Shown here: positions 33,809 to 43,637 of the stretch, piece after piece
Position numbering within the stretch: position 1 is the first letter of the stretch
Layout: the number at the start of each line of letters is the position of its first letter
NCBI RefSeq assembly: GCF_003056055.1
Contig: NZ_PYFP01000001.1
Span: 1,302,001-1,366,000 of the forward strand
Length of the DNA: 64,000 nt
Reading direction: 5' to 3'
Source of the DNA: Glaciimonas sp. PCH181
GTDB taxonomy: Bacteria; Pseudomonadota; Gammaproteobacteria; Burkholderiales; Burkholderiaceae_D
The notes under the pieces: model-generated
What the model saw: the letters and a program-made list of their open reading frames with translations, nothing else
What the model was told of the DNA's origin: nothing
The model's database searches: none
Program-made: the position numbers and the translations under genes

Positions 33809-34489
33809 ATGCAAGCGACCGCCCTCCTTAATCTTCTGCAACTCGCCAGCCCATCGCTGCCGATAGGCGCGTATAGCTATTCGCAAGGGCTTGAATCGGC
33901 GCTGGAACAAGGCTTGGTAAAAGATCAGGCCTCGGCGCGCGCCTGGATTGTTGACCACTTGCATCACGTCGTGGCAACTTTTGAAGCGCCAGTTCTATGG
34001 CGCTTGTTACAGGCGTTTGAAAGCCGCGACGCCGATGCAGTCAACCTCTGGACCGAACGTTTTATTGCCGCACGCGATACCGCAGAATTTCGGGCCGAGA
34101 CGATTCAGATGGGTTATTCGCTAGGCAAACTGGTGATTGATCTGCACATTGGCGATGCGACATTGCTAGCGATGTTACAGGCTCAGCCAGAATTACCGCT
34201 GCCGACGGCATTCGCTTTCGCTGCTGTGGCATTAAACATACCGCCTGAAGCCGCGCTGCTGGGGATGCTATTTTCCTGGGCTGAAAATCAAGTTTTGGTC
34301 TGCGTTAAATCAGTGCCGCTAGGTCAGGTTTCAGGTCAGCGCTTGTTGTTATCGCTACAATCGGAACTAGAAATAGCAGCCACCTACGCCCAGCATTTGG
34401 GCGACGATGATTTATCCAACTGGTCACCGGGCTTGTCGCTGCTATCAATGCAACACGAAACACAATACAGCCGTTTATATCGGTCCTGA
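33809..34489 (+). CDS. ureF: Urease accessory protein UreF
   Basis: All-helical partner of UreD and UreG in nickel insertion, 226 residues. It begins MQATALLNLLQLASPSLPIG with the conserved SPSLPIGAYSYSQGLE. The start at 33809 lies 13 nt after the ureE stop. The upstream open frame overlapping ureE is not used. Confidence 0.95.
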   Translation: MQATALLNLLQLASPSLPIGAYSYSQGLESALEQGLVKDQASARAWIVDHLHHVVATFEAPVLWRLLQAFESRDADAVNLWTERFIAARDTAEFRAETIQMGYSLGKLVIDLHIGDATLLAMLQAQPELPLPTAFAFAAVALNIPPEAALLGMLFSWAENQVLVCVKSVPLGQVSGQRLLLSLQSELEIAATYAQHLGDDDLSNWSPGLSLLSMQHETQYSRLYRS

Positions 34490-34537
34490 GCGCGCTTTGC
34501 GATGTCTTAATTAACACTTTTAACGAGTTCCCCTTTT

Positions 34538-35164
34538 ATGAACAACGCCACAACATCCAATCCATTAAGAGTCGGCATCGGCGGCCCAGTCGGTTCCGGC
34601 AAGACGGCGCTATGCGAAATGTTATGCAAAAGCATGCGTGACAACTATGAAATGGCCGTTATTACCAACGACATTTACACCAAAGAAGACATGGAAATTC
34701 TGCTGCGCGCCGATGCGTTGCCAGCCGAGCGCCTGATGGGTGTGGAAACCGGCGGTTGCCCCCACACCGCGATTCGCGAGGATGCATCGATCAATCTCGA
34801 AGCCATTGCCCGCATGAGCGCGGATTTCCCCGATCTCGATCTGATTCTTCTAGAATCCGGCGGCGACAATCTGGCGGCAACCTTCAGCCCGGAATTATCT
34901 GATCTAACGATTTATGTCATCGACGTAGCCGGTGGCGAAAAAATCCCGCGTAAAGGCGGCCCCGGCATCACTCGCTCTGATCTACTGATTATCAACAAAA
35001 CCGATTTGGCACCCTATGTCGGCGCAAATCTGGATGTGATGGCACACGACGCCAAACGCATGCGCGGCGAACGTCCGTTTATCTTCACCAATCTCCGCAC
35101 GGGTGACGGCGTTGAAAAAGTCGTAGCATTCATTCGCACACAAGGCCTGATGGAACAGGTCTGA
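34538..35164 (+). CDS. ureG: Urease accessory GTPase UreG
   Basis: SIMIBI-class GTPase that powers nickel insertion into urease. 208 residues with P-loop GGPVGSGKT (about residues 15-23), the nickel-binding Cys-Pro-His motif in VETGGCPH (about 69-76), [17 protein letters not shown], and the base-recognition NKTD near residue 153. It is the last gene of the urt-ure block; no clear terminator follows directly. Confidence 0.98.
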   Translation: MNNATTSNPLRVGIGGPVGSGKTALCEMLCKSMRDNYEMAVITNDIYTKEDMEILLRADALPAERLMGVETGGCPHTAIREDASINLEAIARMSADFPDLDLILLESGGDNLAATFSPELSDLTIYVIDVAGGEKIPRKGGPGITRSDLLIINKTDLAPYVGANLDVMAHDAKRMRGERPFIFTNLRTGDGVEKVVAFIRTQGLMEQV

Positions 35165-35627
35165 GTCATTGCAAGACGGCTCGCGAAGCCCTCCTATCTT
35201 AGGTTAAACACGAGATAACTTTGCGATCCGCTATCGCTGCCATCGCGCATTGCCCTCTCTCAAAAAATAGTCAAACTATAGGAAATATCTTAAAAGTGGC
35301 ATCAATAGGCCTTTGATGCCTATTAAGACTTGTCTTAAGGCAACGCTATCCGACCGACCGTGTACACTCTCCCCATCGATAGTTGCAGCAACTCTGATGG
35401 AATTGCGAAAAAACAATAAAACTATCGATCCGGTAAATATAATTAATTTTATCTATTTATCAGAATGTTTGATAATGCGTTCAGACTCACTAAGAAAGGC
35501 CGCATCGCTATTTAGACTAGACGCCCCAACTGCAGACATTACGAACGATAGGCAAGCAGCGGCAACAACGACTAAACAATGATGCAGACTTACTTATTAC
35601 TCCCTCCCGCACTGCAAAAGGAATAGC
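35165..35627. promoter_or_regulatory. Intergenic region ureG-katA with palindromes
   Basis: 463 nt. A reading frame of 89 codons at 35313-35582 has only a weak ribosome site and no recognisable product; I do not call it. The region holds a nested palindrome at 35288-35328 (TCTTAA, GGCATCAA / TTGATGCC, TTAAGA) and a spaced inverted repeat ATCGATAGTT (35375-35384) / AACTATCGAT (35420-35429). These probably belong to control of katA or the end of the ure transcript. Confidence 0.5.
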
Positions 35628-37070
35628 ATGAACAAACTTACAACTGCCGCTGGCGCACCTGTAGCCGACAATCAGAATATTCAAACTGCTGGCCCACGCG
35701 GACCGGCCCTATTGCAAGATGTATGGTTTCTTGAAAAACTGGCCCATTTCGACCGCGAAGTTATCCCAGAACGTCGTATGCATGCCAAAGGCTCTGGCGC
35801 TTTCGGTACATTTACCGTCACGCACGACATCACCCAATACACCAAAGCCAAGATATTCTCTGAAATTGGCAAAAAAACCGAAATGTTTGCGCGTTTCTCC
35901 ACCGTCGCTGGTGAACGTGGCGCGGCCGATGCGGAACGTGATATCCGTGGTTTCTCACTAAAGTTTTATACCGAAGAAGGTAACTGGGATCTGGTCGGTA
36001 ACAATACGCCAGTATTTTTCCTGCGTGACCCAATGAAATTCCCTGACTTGAATCGCGCTGTTAAACGCGATCCAAAGACCAATCTGCGTAGCGCGGATAA
36101 CAACTGGGATTTCTGGACATTACTGCCAGAAGCGCTGCATCAAGTCACGATTGTGATGAGCGATCGCGGCATCCCGCGCTCTTACCGTCACATGCATGGC
36201 TTCGGCAGCCATACATTCAGCTTCATCAATGCCAAGAACGAACGTAGCTGGGTTAAGTTCACTTTCAAAACCTTGCAAGGCATTGAAAACATGACCGATG
36301 CAGAAGCCTCTGCGCTGGTCGGTTCAGATCGTGAAAGTGCGCAACGCGACTTGCTGGACAGTATCGAAAATAAAGATTTTCCGGGCTGGAAATTGTTCAT
36401 TCAAATCATGCCGGAAAAAGATGCGGGAACTTACCACATCAACCCTTTCGATCTGACCAAAGTCTGGCCACATAAAGACTATCCGTTGATCGAAGTCGGC
36501 GTGATGGAATTGAACCGCAATCCTGCCAACTATTTCGCTGATGTTGAGCAAGCCGCATTTTCGCCAGCCAACGTAGTGCCGGGTATTAGCTTCTCGCCAG
36601 ACAAAATGTTGCAAGGCCGTCTGTTTTCGTATGGCGATGCGCAACGCTACCGTCTTGGTGTGAATCATCACCAGATTCCGGTGAATGCACCAAGATGTCC
36701 GGTCAATAGCTATCACCGCGACGGTTCAATGCGCGTAGACAGCAATGCCGGCAGCACCATCGGCTATGAGCCGAACAGCAAAGGCGAATGGCAAGAACAG
36801 CCAGACTTTTCAGAACCGCCATTGGCGCTGGAAGGTGCGGCAGATCACTGGAACCACCGCGTGGATGACGATTATTACTCGCAAGTCCGTGCGTTGTTCC
36901 AACTGATGACACCAGCGCAGCAACAAGTGTTGTTCGACAACACAGCGCGCTCTGTTGGTGGCGCGTCTAAAGAAATTCAGGCACGACATATCGACAATTG
37001 CACCAAGGCCGATGCTGCCTACGGTGCGGGTGTCGCCAAGGCGTTGAGTCTGCTGGCTAACAACAAGTAA
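35628..37070 (+). CDS. katA: Heme catalase (monofunctional, small-subunit type)
   Basis: Breaks down hydrogen peroxide to water and oxygen. 480 residues, the small-subunit size without the C-terminal flavodoxin-like domain. The catalytic His52 is in [12 protein letters not shown], the distal Asn in [13 protein letters not shown], and the proximal heme-ligand Tyr in [14 protein letters not shown] (about residue 335). The start has AAAGGAA upstream. No signal peptide is visible, so it is cytoplasmic. A strong terminator follows. Confidence 0.97.
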   Translation: MNKLTTAAGAPVADNQNIQTAGPRGPALLQDVWFLEKLAHFDREVIPERRMHAKGSGAFGTFTVTHDITQYTKAKIFSEIGKKTEMFARFSTVAGERGAADAERDIRGFSLKFYTEEGNWDLVGNNTPVFFLRDPMKFPDLNRAVKRDPKTNLRSADNNWDFWTLLPEALHQVTIVMSDRGIPRSYRHMHGFGSHTFSFINAKNERSWVKFTFKTLQGIENMTDAEASALVGSDRESAQRDLLDSIENKDFPGWKLFIQIMPEKDAGTYHINPFDLTKVWPHKDYPLIEVGVMELNRNPANYFADVEQAAFSPANVVPGISFSPDKMLQGRLFSYGDAQRYRLGVNHHQIPVNAPRCPVNSYHRDGSMRVDSNAGSTIGYEPNSKGEWQEQPDFSEPPLALEGAADHWNHRVDDDYYSQVRALFQLMTPAQQQVLFDNTARSVGGASKEIQARHIDNCTKADAAYGAGVAKALSLLANNK

Positions 37071-37084
37071 TGTCATAACCCGTT

Positions 37085-37127
37085 AAAAAGCCCCGGTATC
37101 TTGCAAAAGAAACCGGGGCTTTTTTTT
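37085..37127. terminator. Bidirectional terminator between katA and the MocR-type gene
   Basis: Perfect stem AAAAAGCCCCGGT (37085-37097) / ACCGGGGCTTTTT (37112-37124), 14-nt loop, T-run on the plus strand and A-run on the other side. It serves both convergent genes. Confidence 0.92.
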
Positions 37128-37145
37128 ATTTCATTCTTCAATGAT

Positions 37146-38540
37146 TCACACAACCGCTGGCGCAATCAACGGCGCGCTACGCAAAGCCTCTGCGATCAAC
37201 TCCAATGCATGCTGAATCTCTTCCCGACTAGCCACTCCGCCGATGCACACCCGCACCGCCTCAGGTGCTTGCGTCGACACTGAAAATGCATCGCTCGCCA
37301 CCACACCGATACCGGAAGACTGCATATGCCCAGCAAACGCTTTGCGCTCCCACGATGGCGGCAAACTAATCCACAAATGAAAAGCCTCCGGATGCGAGAC
37401 ATAACTGCCCGGCGGCAATATCCGCGCCGCTAACTTTTGCCGTGCCATCGACTCTTTACGAATCGCGTTCAACGCCAAATCAGCCGTGCCATCGCGCACC
37501 CATCGCGTTGCCAGCGCTGAGGTAATCGGCGAGGCCATTACCGTCGTCGCCCGCAATGCCGAGGCCAGCCGCGATGCATCGTGCGCGTCAGGTGCCACCA
37601 GATAAGCAATCCTCAATCCAGCACCAACGCATTTCGCCAGCCCCGCGATATAAAACGTTACGTCAGGGCCGATGCTGGCGATTGCCGGTGGCGTCACGCG
37701 TGGCAAAAATCCATACGCGTCATCTTCAATAATCGGCACGCCATAATGCCGCGCAATTTCCACCAACGCCTGCCGCCGCGCTTGCGACATCACGATGGTA
37801 GTCGGATTAAGCAAAGTCGGATTGCAATACAAAGCCTTCGGCGCATATTGGGCGCAGGCAGCCGCAAACGCCACCGCGTCGATACCTTCGTTATCCATCG
37901 GCAAGCCCACCAGACGAATGCCGAGTTGCCCCGCCAGCGCCCGCAATCCCGGATAGGTCAACTCTTCACAACAGATGACCGAGCCGGATGGTGCCAACGT
38001 CGTTAATACCGCCAGCAACGCGGCCTGCGCGCCCGGCACCACTAGCAAGCGTTCATGGCCCACCACCAAACCGCGCCGCCGCAGCCAAAGAGCGCCCGCC
38101 TCGCGATCGTCCGGCGAGCCGCCAAAATCCTGATAACGCAGCAATTCCCTTAACTTCTCACCAACGCTGGCAAAACCGCTTTGCATCAGCGTCAGCAATT
38201 CTTCGGATACAGGTTCGGGCGGCATATTCATCGACATATCAACATTCGGGCGGCCCTCGAATACCCGAGGAATTTTAGGGCGGCGACGACCGCAGACAAA
38301 CGTTCCCCGACCGACGACAGAATCGACCAAACCGCGCCGATGCGCCTCGGTATAGGCCCGCGCCACCGTCGTGAAATCGATACCCAACATTTCAGCCAGT
38401 TTGCGTTGCGGCGGCAAGCGTTGCTCTGCTGCCAATTGGCCTACCGCGATATCTTCAGCAATCGCATTGGCGATACTCAGATACAGCGGACCAGCGCCTT
38501 TTTTTAACTTCGGTAGCCAACTATTTTGATGTTTTGGCAT
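37146..38540 (-). CDS. MocR/PdxR-type GntR regulator with aminotransferase-like domain
   Basis: 464-residue regulator. It has an N-terminal winged helix-turn-helix (about residues 18-85; LPPQRKLAEMLGIDFTTVARAY) and a C-terminal fold-type I aminotransferase-like domain (about 110-455). PLP-site residues are retained: ALYCNPTLLNPTT, IIEDDAYGFL, and the lysine in GLAKCVGAGLRIAY. Such proteins bind direct repeats and sense PLP or an amino compound. It is divergent from the nitrilase cluster, and three 11-bp direct repeats lie just before its start, so it may control that cluster, itself, or both. Confidence 0.9.
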   Translation of the reverse strand: MPKHQNSWLPKLKKGAGPLYLSIANAIAEDIAVGQLAAEQRLPPQRKLAEMLGIDFTTVARAYTEAHRRGLVDSVVGRGTFVCGRRRPKIPRVFEGRPNVDMSMNMPPEPVSEELLTLMQSGFASVGEKLRELLRYQDFGGSPDDREAGALWLRRRGLVVGHERLLVVPGAQAALLAVLTTLAPSGSVICCEELTYPGLRALAGQLGIRLVGLPMDNEGIDAVAFAAACAQYAPKALYCNPTLLNPTTIVMSQARRQALVEIARHYGVPIIEDDAYGFLPRVTPPAIASIGPDVTFYIAGLAKCVGAGLRIAYLVAPDAHDASRLASALRATTVMASPITSALATRWVRDGTADLALNAIRKESMARQKLAARILPPGSYVSHPEAFHLWISLPPSWERKAFAGHMQSSGIGVVASDAFSVSTQAPEAVRVCIGGVASREEIQHALELIAEALRSAPLIAPAVV

Positions 38541-38566
38541 GTCGTTACATCCTCATGAATACCCAA

Positions 38567-38599
38567 TGAATGTCAGATGAATGTCAGATGAATGTCAGA
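38567..38599 (-). repeat. Three exact tandem 11-bp direct repeats before the MocR-type gene
   Basis: TGAATGTCAGA occurs three times in tandem at 38567-38577, 38578-38588 and 38589-38599, 27 to 59 bp upstream of the MocR-type start codon. The 11-bp period is about one turn of DNA, so all copies face the same side. MocR-family regulators are known to bind direct repeats. Confidence 0.7.
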
Positions 38600-38944
38600 T
38601 TATTTCTGCATCAATCGCTATTGAAGCAATTTTTCTCACATCGAATGTATGCATTTTTTGTTCCATACAATAACTAGCCAACTCAGCAAAAAAAGGGGCC
38701 GATTAGCGCACCAGCATTGCGCATTTCCTGCTCTTTTTCGCACAGCTTTACGGCAAGGCATTCCTTCGTGGTGCATGGCAAAAACCTGAATTGAATGGGG
38801 CAATTGTATGGATTGTGTTTTCCCGTCTGAAAGTCAGTCAAACACGCCATCGCGCAAACCCCAATAGCGGCGCGGGTTTACCTTTTCCGCTGTCCGATTG
38901 CATGGATTTTTATCCCGTCAATTCGAGGTCTGATGGCGATTGCA

Positions 38945-38960
38945 TGGCACAGCCTATGCA
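38945..38960 (+). promoter_or_regulatory. Sigma-54-like promoter before the Nit1C cluster
   Basis: TGGCACAGCCTATGCA matches TGGCACR-N4-TTGCW with one mismatch (A for the first T of TTGC) and correct spacing between GG and GC. The predicted start near 38971 leaves an untranslated leader of about 78 nt before nitB. I see no good NtrC-type palindrome upstream. Confidence 0.6.
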
Positions 38961-39048
38961 TTCAATGTGGACGTCACGACAAGCAGTCTGACCGACTTGC
39001 ACACTCGATGTGTCCAGCCTTTCCACTGATTTATTAGGAGCTATCAAC

Positions 39049-39531
39049 ATGCCAACGGTAAAACACGCAGCCCACGTAAAAGGTGATTTCTTTGTCGATT
39101 ATGAAGAGAAAGTTTTCGAAGACATCAAAGCATTGCCGGGCGAAAAAGCGCTGGTGACGTTTCATACCGTCGCCTTTGAAGGATCGATCGGCTTTGTCAA
39201 TTTGTTGCAAGCGACGCGCCTACAACGCAAGGGTTACGAGACCTCCATCTTGCTGTACGGCCCCGGCGTCACGCTCGGCCTGCAACGCGGTTTTCCGACA
39301 TTGGGCGATGAAGCTTTTCCCGGTCATCTGAACTTCAATAACCGGATAACTGCTTTCATGGAAGCTGGCGGCAAAGTGTATGCCTGTCGTTTCGCGCTGC
39401 AAGCGTTATACGGTCACGGCGAACCGTCGCTGATCCCCGGCATTCGCGCCATCAATCCTCTCGACGTGCTGGATTTGAAGCTGATCCATACCCGCGCAAA
39501 CGCATTCATTCTTGATACCTGGACGCTGTAA
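39049..39531 (+). CDS. nitB: Nit1C protein NitB: MSMEG_0572/Sll0783-family nitrogen-starvation protein
   Basis: First gene of a seven-gene nitrilase cluster. 160 residues from ATG 39049, with AGGAG and 8-nt spacing; the 13 upstream codons are not used. The sequence resembles the DsrE-like fold of the MSMEG_0572/Sll0783 family ([20 protein letters not shown] near residues 36-55), a nitrogen-starvation-response protein of unknown biochemistry. Its position before a Nit6803-type nitrilase defines the Nit1C cluster. Control by the sigma-54-like promoter upstream is inferred. Confidence 0.9.
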   Translation: MPTVKHAAHVKGDFFVDYEEKVFEDIKALPGEKALVTFHTVAFEGSIGFVNLLQATRLQRKGYETSILLYGPGVTLGLQRGFPTLGDEAFPGHLNFNNRITAFMEAGGKVYACRFALQALYGHGEPSLIPGIRAINPLDVLDLKLIHTRANAFILDTWTL

Positions 39532-39569
39532 GCGTCATGCAGGGCGGACGATAAAAACGATAAAGAAAG

Positions 39570-40637
39570 ATGGCAAACACAATGGCTAATACCACTTCAA
39601 AAAAGGTTGTTCGTGCAGCGGCAATCCAGATTGCACCGGATATGGAAAGTGCAGGCGGAACGCTGGATAAAGTCTGCTCAGCGATTCAAAAAGCAGCGGC
39701 GCAAGGTGCGCAATTGATCGTTTTTCCTGAAACCTTTGTGCCCTACTATCCCTATTTTTCGTTTGTCCGCCCGCCCTTTGCTGCTGGTGCTGAACACTTG
39801 CTGTTATACGAGCGCGCAGTCGTCGTACCTGGCCCGGTAACAGATGCAGTTTCTGCTCTGGCGCGAAGTCATGGCGTAGTGGTCGTACTAGGCGTTAATG
39901 AGCGCGATCATGGCACGCTGTACAACACCCAACTGGTGTTTGACGCTAATGGCGAATTGGTCCTGAAACGCAGAAAAATTACACCGACTTATCACGAACG
40001 CATGATCTGGGGACAAGGCGATGCCAGCGGCCTCAAAGTCGTGCAAACCGCCGTCGGTCGCCTAGGCGCGCTGGCATGTTGGGAGCATTACAACCCACTG
40101 GCCCGCTATGCATTAATGGCGCAGCACGAAGAAATTCATTGCGCGCAATTTCCCGGCTCGATGGTCGGGCAAATATTCGCCGATCAGATGGAAGTCACGA
40201 TCCGTCATCACGCGCTGGAAGCTGCCTGCTTTGTGGTCAACGCGACCGGCTGGCTGACCGATGCGCAAATCCTCGCGATCACGCCTGATCCCGCCAACCA
40301 AAAGGCGTTGCGAGGCGGTTGTTGCACCGCCATCGTCTCGCCCGAAGGCGTACTGCTGGCAGAGCCGTTGCGTAGCGGCGAAGGTATAGTCATCGCCGAT
40401 CTGGACATGGCGCTGGTCACCAAACGCAAACGGATGATGGATTCGGTCGGCCACTATGCGCGGCCAGAATTATTAAGTCTGGTCATTGATGATCGCAGCC
40501 ACGCACCTGTCGCAAAGCTATTTCCTGAGAATAAATCAGCTACCGAAAAATCGATTGTCACGCCATCCGCCATACCAACCCAAGGGAGCGCACATCATGC
40601 AAACAGTTACCAAACCGAACCAGCATCTGATCACTGA
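39570..40637 (+). CDS. nitC: Nit1C nitrilase (Nit6803 family)
   Basis: Nitrilase-superfamily enzyme, 355 residues from ATG 39570 (an ATG at 39582 is an alternative). The catalytic triad is complete: Glu54 (FPETF), Lys136 ([13 protein letters not shown]) and Cys170 (CWEHYNPL), with Glu143 as the additional conserved glutamate. It hydrolyses a nitrile to acid and ammonia; the natural substrate in this cluster is not settled. In Pseudomonas fluorescens NCIMB 11764 the homologous gene is needed for growth on cyanide. The 3' end overlaps the radical SAM gene by 41 nt. Confidence 0.95.
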   Translation: MANTMANTTSKKVVRAAAIQIAPDMESAGGTLDKVCSAIQKAAAQGAQLIVFPETFVPYYPYFSFVRPPFAAGAEHLLLYERAVVVPGPVTDAVSALARSHGVVVVLGVNERDHGTLYNTQLVFDANGELVLKRRKITPTYHERMIWGQGDASGLKVVQTAVGRLGALACWEHYNPLARYALMAQHEEIHCAQFPGSMVGQIFADQMEVTIRHHALEAACFVVNATGWLTDAQILAITPDPANQKALRGGCCTAIVSPEGVLLAEPLRSGEGIVIADLDMALVTKRKRMMDSVGHYARPELLSLVIDDRSHAPVAKLFPENKSATEKSIVTPSAIPTQGSAHHANSYQTEPASDH

Positions 40638-41709
40638 GCTGCAATCTCTGGGCCTGCGATTAAATGACCCCAACGCCGGAGCAGCCAGTCGCCGTGGCGG
40701 TGCCGGGCCATCCGACCATAAAGCCGTGGTAGTCGATGGTCATACCGTAATGATTCCAGTGCATACCGCCAGCGCATGGTCATCGCCATTTGTGGCAGCG
40801 CCAATGGGGGCCGATGGCAGCAGTATGTTGCTGCGCGATGGCGTGTCGGTCGGCGTGATCTCATTTCCCCGGCAGCCACGATTCTATAAATTGCAGACGA
40901 TGGATGGGATTCCCTACTCCAGGATCGCGACGCTGCATGGTTCAGATGTATTGGCGACGACGGTACTGCAAAGTTGTATCCGCTATGAAAGTCGACGTAA
41001 ATCCTGCCAGTTTTGCGCGATCGGACAATCGCTGGCGGCAGGCCGAACGATTCTGCGCAAGACGCCAGAACAATTGGCGGAAGTGGCACGGGCTGCGGTC
41101 CTGCTGGATCACGTCAAACATATGGTCATGACAACCGGCACGCCGAACGCTACAGATCGCGGCGCGCAGATTTTGTGCGAAAGCGCTTTTGCCGTAAAGA
41201 GCGCCGTGAATCTGCCAATACAGGGGCAATGCGAACCGCCGGATGACGATATCTGGTTTAAGCGCATGCATGACGCGGGTATTGATTCACTAGGAATGCA
41301 TCTGGAAGCGGTCACGCCAGAAGTGCGCGCCCGCATTATGCCGGGCAAAGCCAGCGTCTCGATTGCACGTTATTTCGAGGCTTTTGAAAGTGCGCTAAAA
41401 GTGTTCGGACATGGTCAGGTCAGCACGTATATTTTGGCGGGTCTTGGCGATACCCCAGAAGCGATTTTGCAGATGTGTGAAAAGTTGATTGCCATCGGCG
41501 TCTATCCTTTTGTAGTGCCGTTTGTACCGATTGCAGGAACGCCGCTAGAAGATCATCCAGCACCATCAGCACAGGCCATGCGAGAACTGCTAACGCCACT
41601 TGCTGCGATGCTCGAAACAGGCGGGTTGCGCTCTGGCGATATCAAAGCCGGTTGCGGGCGCTGCGGTGCTTGCTCATCGTTGTCTACTTTTGAAAAGAAG
41701 CCATCATGA
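40597..41709 (+). CDS. nitD: Nit1C radical SAM protein (MSMEG_0568 family)
   Basis: 370 residues from ATG 40597, preceded by AAGGGAG; it overlaps nitC by 41 nt. Candidate [4Fe-4S] ligands are Cys127, Cys137 and Cys140 (C-x9-C-x2-C), unlike the usual C-x3-C-x2-C spacing. A second Cys cluster (GCGRCGACS, near residue 355) may bind another Fe-S centre. The reaction is not known. Its placement between nitrilase and GNAT genes is typical of Nit1C. The start from 40486 seen by frame extension is rejected. Confidence 0.92.
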   Translation: MQTVTKPNQHLITELQSLGLRLNDPNAGAASRRGGAGPSDHKAVVVDGHTVMIPVHTASAWSSPFVAAPMGADGSSMLLRDGVSVGVISFPRQPRFYKLQTMDGIPYSRIATLHGSDVLATTVLQSCIRYESRRKSCQFCAIGQSLAAGRTILRKTPEQLAEVARAAVLLDHVKHMVMTTGTPNATDRGAQILCESAFAVKSAVNLPIQGQCEPPDDDIWFKRMHDAGIDSLGMHLEAVTPEVRARIMPGKASVSIARYFEAFESALKVFGHGQVSTYILAGLGDTPEAILQMCEKLIAIGVYPFVVPFVPIAGTPLEDHPAPSAQAMRELLTPLAAMLETGGLRSGDIKAGCGRCGACSSLSTFEKKPS

Positions 41710-42257
41710 ACACCGACTTTGCCCTTCCAACGACGGATATCCCTGTACTCAAAACTGTCCGGATAAAACTCGCGAGCAGCCATCAAGAGCGTGAAGCAAC
41801 CCGGTGTTTGCGACGTGCCGTTTTTTGCGACGAACAAGGTATTTTTAAGGGCGACGATCAAGATGAAATAGATCAGCACGCCCTGCCTATCGCAGCGATT
41901 CTCAGCATACCTGACATGCAGGATGAAGTCGTCGGCACCGTACGCATTTACGAGTCAGAGCCCGGCGTCTGGTACGGTTCCCGCCTTGCTGTGGCAACGC
42001 AGGCAAGACGCATCGGCTCAGTCGGAAGCGGTCTGATTAAACTGGCAGTGGGCACCGCGCACGCGCGCGGCTGCAAGATTTTTTTGGCGCAGGTGCAAAG
42101 TCAAAATGTGCCGCTGTTTAAAAAACTGCATTGGACCTCATTGGCAGAAATCGACGTGCATGGCCGCCCTCATCATTTGATGCAAGCTGACTTGGCCCAC
42201 TATCCGCCAATAGACGATGGCGACACCGGTTTTGTATTGACGCTTGGTGCAGTATGA
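41706..42257 (+). CDS. nitE: Nit1C GNAT-fold N-acyltransferase (MSMEG_0567/Sll0786 family)
   Basis: 183-residue acetyltransferase-like protein of the GNAT fold. Visible elements are the N-terminal EREATRCLRRAVFCDEQGIF segment and the acyl-CoA loop-like region ATQARRIGSVGSGLIKLAV near residue 100. The acceptor is unknown. The start codon overlaps the nitD stop by 4 nt and its stop overlaps nitF by 4 nt, so the three are translationally coupled. Confidence 0.92.
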   Translation: MNTDFALPTTDIPVLKTVRIKLASSHQEREATRCLRRAVFCDEQGIFKGDDQDEIDQHALPIAAILSIPDMQDEVVGTVRIYESEPGVWYGSRLAVATQARRIGSVGSGLIKLAVGTAHARGCKIFLAQVQSQNVPLFKKLHWTSLAEIDVHGRPHHLMQADLAHYPPIDDGDTGFVLTLGAV

Positions 42258-43270
42258 GCTCCGCATCGCCAGACTTAGCCGCGCTAATCGACCTGCTGCG
42301 CGCATCCCGCGGCATCGCCCACAAACGCGATATCAACGCGGTCATGCACACCTTAGGCACGACCTATGATCGCGCCGCTGCAGTGCCGGTCGGTGATGAT
42401 TGCGCCGCCATTCCCGATGCAGATGGCAACGGCTATTTATTGTTTGCGATTGAAGGTTTTATCAATGAATTTGTCATGCAGGAACCGTGGTTTGCAGGCT
42501 ACTGCGGCGTCATGGTGAATGTCAGCGATATTTATGCCATGGGCGGTCGCCCGGTTGCTATCGTAGATGCGTTATGGAGTCGTCCCGGCGATGCAGCCGA
42601 ACCGATATTGGCAGGGCTGGCAGCAGCCTCGACCGCTTATAACGTGCCGATTGTCGGCGGCCACAGCAATCGCCGTAATGACCGTGAGCAATTATCGGTG
42701 GCGATCATTGGCCGTGCCAAGCGTCTGTTAACCAGCTTCAATGCACGTCCCGGCGAACATCTGGTCGCTGCCATCGACTTGCGCGGACGTTTTCATGAAC
42801 CCTATGCTTACTGGGATGCCAGCACCGGATCGCCCGCTTCCCGGCTGCGCAACGATCTTGAGTTATTACCTGCCATTGCGGAAGACGGACTATCCGCTGC
42901 AGGCAAAGATATCAGCATGGCTGGCGTGGTCGGCACCGCATTGATGCTGCTGGAATGCTCATCGCTGGGAGCCACAATTAACCTTGACGCCATCCCGCTG
43001 CCCGAAGGCGTAACACTGGAGCGCTGGCTAACAGCGTTTCCCAGCTTTGGCTTTCTGTTAAGCGTCGCCGATGAACATCTGGAACAGGTATTAGAACGTT
43101 TTTCCGCCCGAGATATTGCCTGCGCCGCTATCGGCCGCACCGACGCATCGCACGTCGTGCGTCTGCAACAAGGCGCGGCGATTGAAACACTGTGGGACTT
43201 CAATCAAGAAGCGCTGATTGGTTGCGGACCAACACGGCAAGAAACAGCCGCAACTGCCCATATCAGCTAA
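42254..43270 (+). CDS. nitF: Nit1C AIR-synthase-like protein (sll0787 family)
   Basis: 338-residue protein of the PurM/AIR-synthase superfamily, an ATP-binding fold. Conserved features are VGDDCAAIPD (about residues 42-51), the MVNVSDIYAMGGRPVAIVDA segment (about 86-105), and GGHSNRRNDREQLSV. The family shares the ATP-dependent activation chemistry of ThiL and SelD, but its substrate in this cluster is unknown. Overlaps nitE by 4 nt. Confidence 0.92.
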   Translation: MSSASPDLAALIDLLRASRGIAHKRDINAVMHTLGTTYDRAAAVPVGDDCAAIPDADGNGYLLFAIEGFINEFVMQEPWFAGYCGVMVNVSDIYAMGGRPVAIVDALWSRPGDAAEPILAGLAAASTAYNVPIVGGHSNRRNDREQLSVAIIGRAKRLLTSFNARPGEHLVAAIDLRGRFHEPYAYWDASTGSPASRLRNDLELLPAIAEDGLSAAGKDISMAGVVGTALMLLECSSLGATINLDAIPLPEGVTLERWLTAFPSFGFLLSVADEHLEQVLERFSARDIACAAIGRTDASHVVRLQQGAAIETLWDFNQEALIGCGPTRQETAATAHIS

Positions 43271-43323
43271 AAAATTGCTGCTATTAATTGCGCCATTCGT
43301 CATTCTTTAATCGGAGAACATCC

Positions 43324-43614
43324 ATGCCTGAAGTCCACTTTAGCGTCCGCTGGCCGGACAATTCCACCAGCGATTGCTATTCACCATCGCGCGTTATCAA
43401 AGATTATCTGGAAGTCGGAAAAAATTATTCCGTACCCGATTTTGTCGACCGCAGCCGGATTGCCTTGAGCATCGCCAGCGCACGCGTCGAGCAAAAATTC
43501 GGCTACATGTGTTCATCCGCGATGGATCAACTCAGCCAGATAGAACGTACCGCAGACAGCTTTGCGGCGCAGGAAAACGCTTTGGTTCTGGTCGAGGCTT
43601 TTCGGCCTTCATAA
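43324..43614 (+). CDS. nitG: Nit1C small protein (MSMEG_0570 family)
   Basis: 96-residue protein MPEVHFSVRWPDNSTSDCYS..., matching the small nitrogen-starvation-response proteins of the MSMEG_0570 family. The start at 43324 is preceded by CGGAGAA. It has no signal peptide or membrane segment. Function is unknown. It lies 53 nt after nitF and 23 nt before nitH. Confidence 0.88.
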   Translation: MPEVHFSVRWPDNSTSDCYSPSRVIKDYLEVGKNYSVPDFVDRSRIALSIASARVEQKFGYMCSSAMDQLSQIERTADSFAAQENALVLVEAFRPS

Positions 43615-43637
43615 CACTTTTTATCTGGAGAATAGCG

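Noticed and set aside
35375..35429. OxyR site upstream of katA
   Set aside because: The ATAG and CTAT blocks do not show the 7-nt spacing of the OxyR tetramer pattern.
35313..35582. 89-codon open frame between ureG and katA
   Set aside because: Weak ribosome site, no recognisable product, and it overlaps two palindromes that are better seen as regulatory DNA.
38791..38991. 66-codon open frame before nitB
   Set aside because: It covers the sigma-54-like promoter and has no family resemblance or good ribosome site.
43374..43637. Upstream extension of nitH overlapping nitG
   Set aside because: The FAD motif comes right after ATG 43638, which has a ribosome site; the extension is an alternate frame of nitG.
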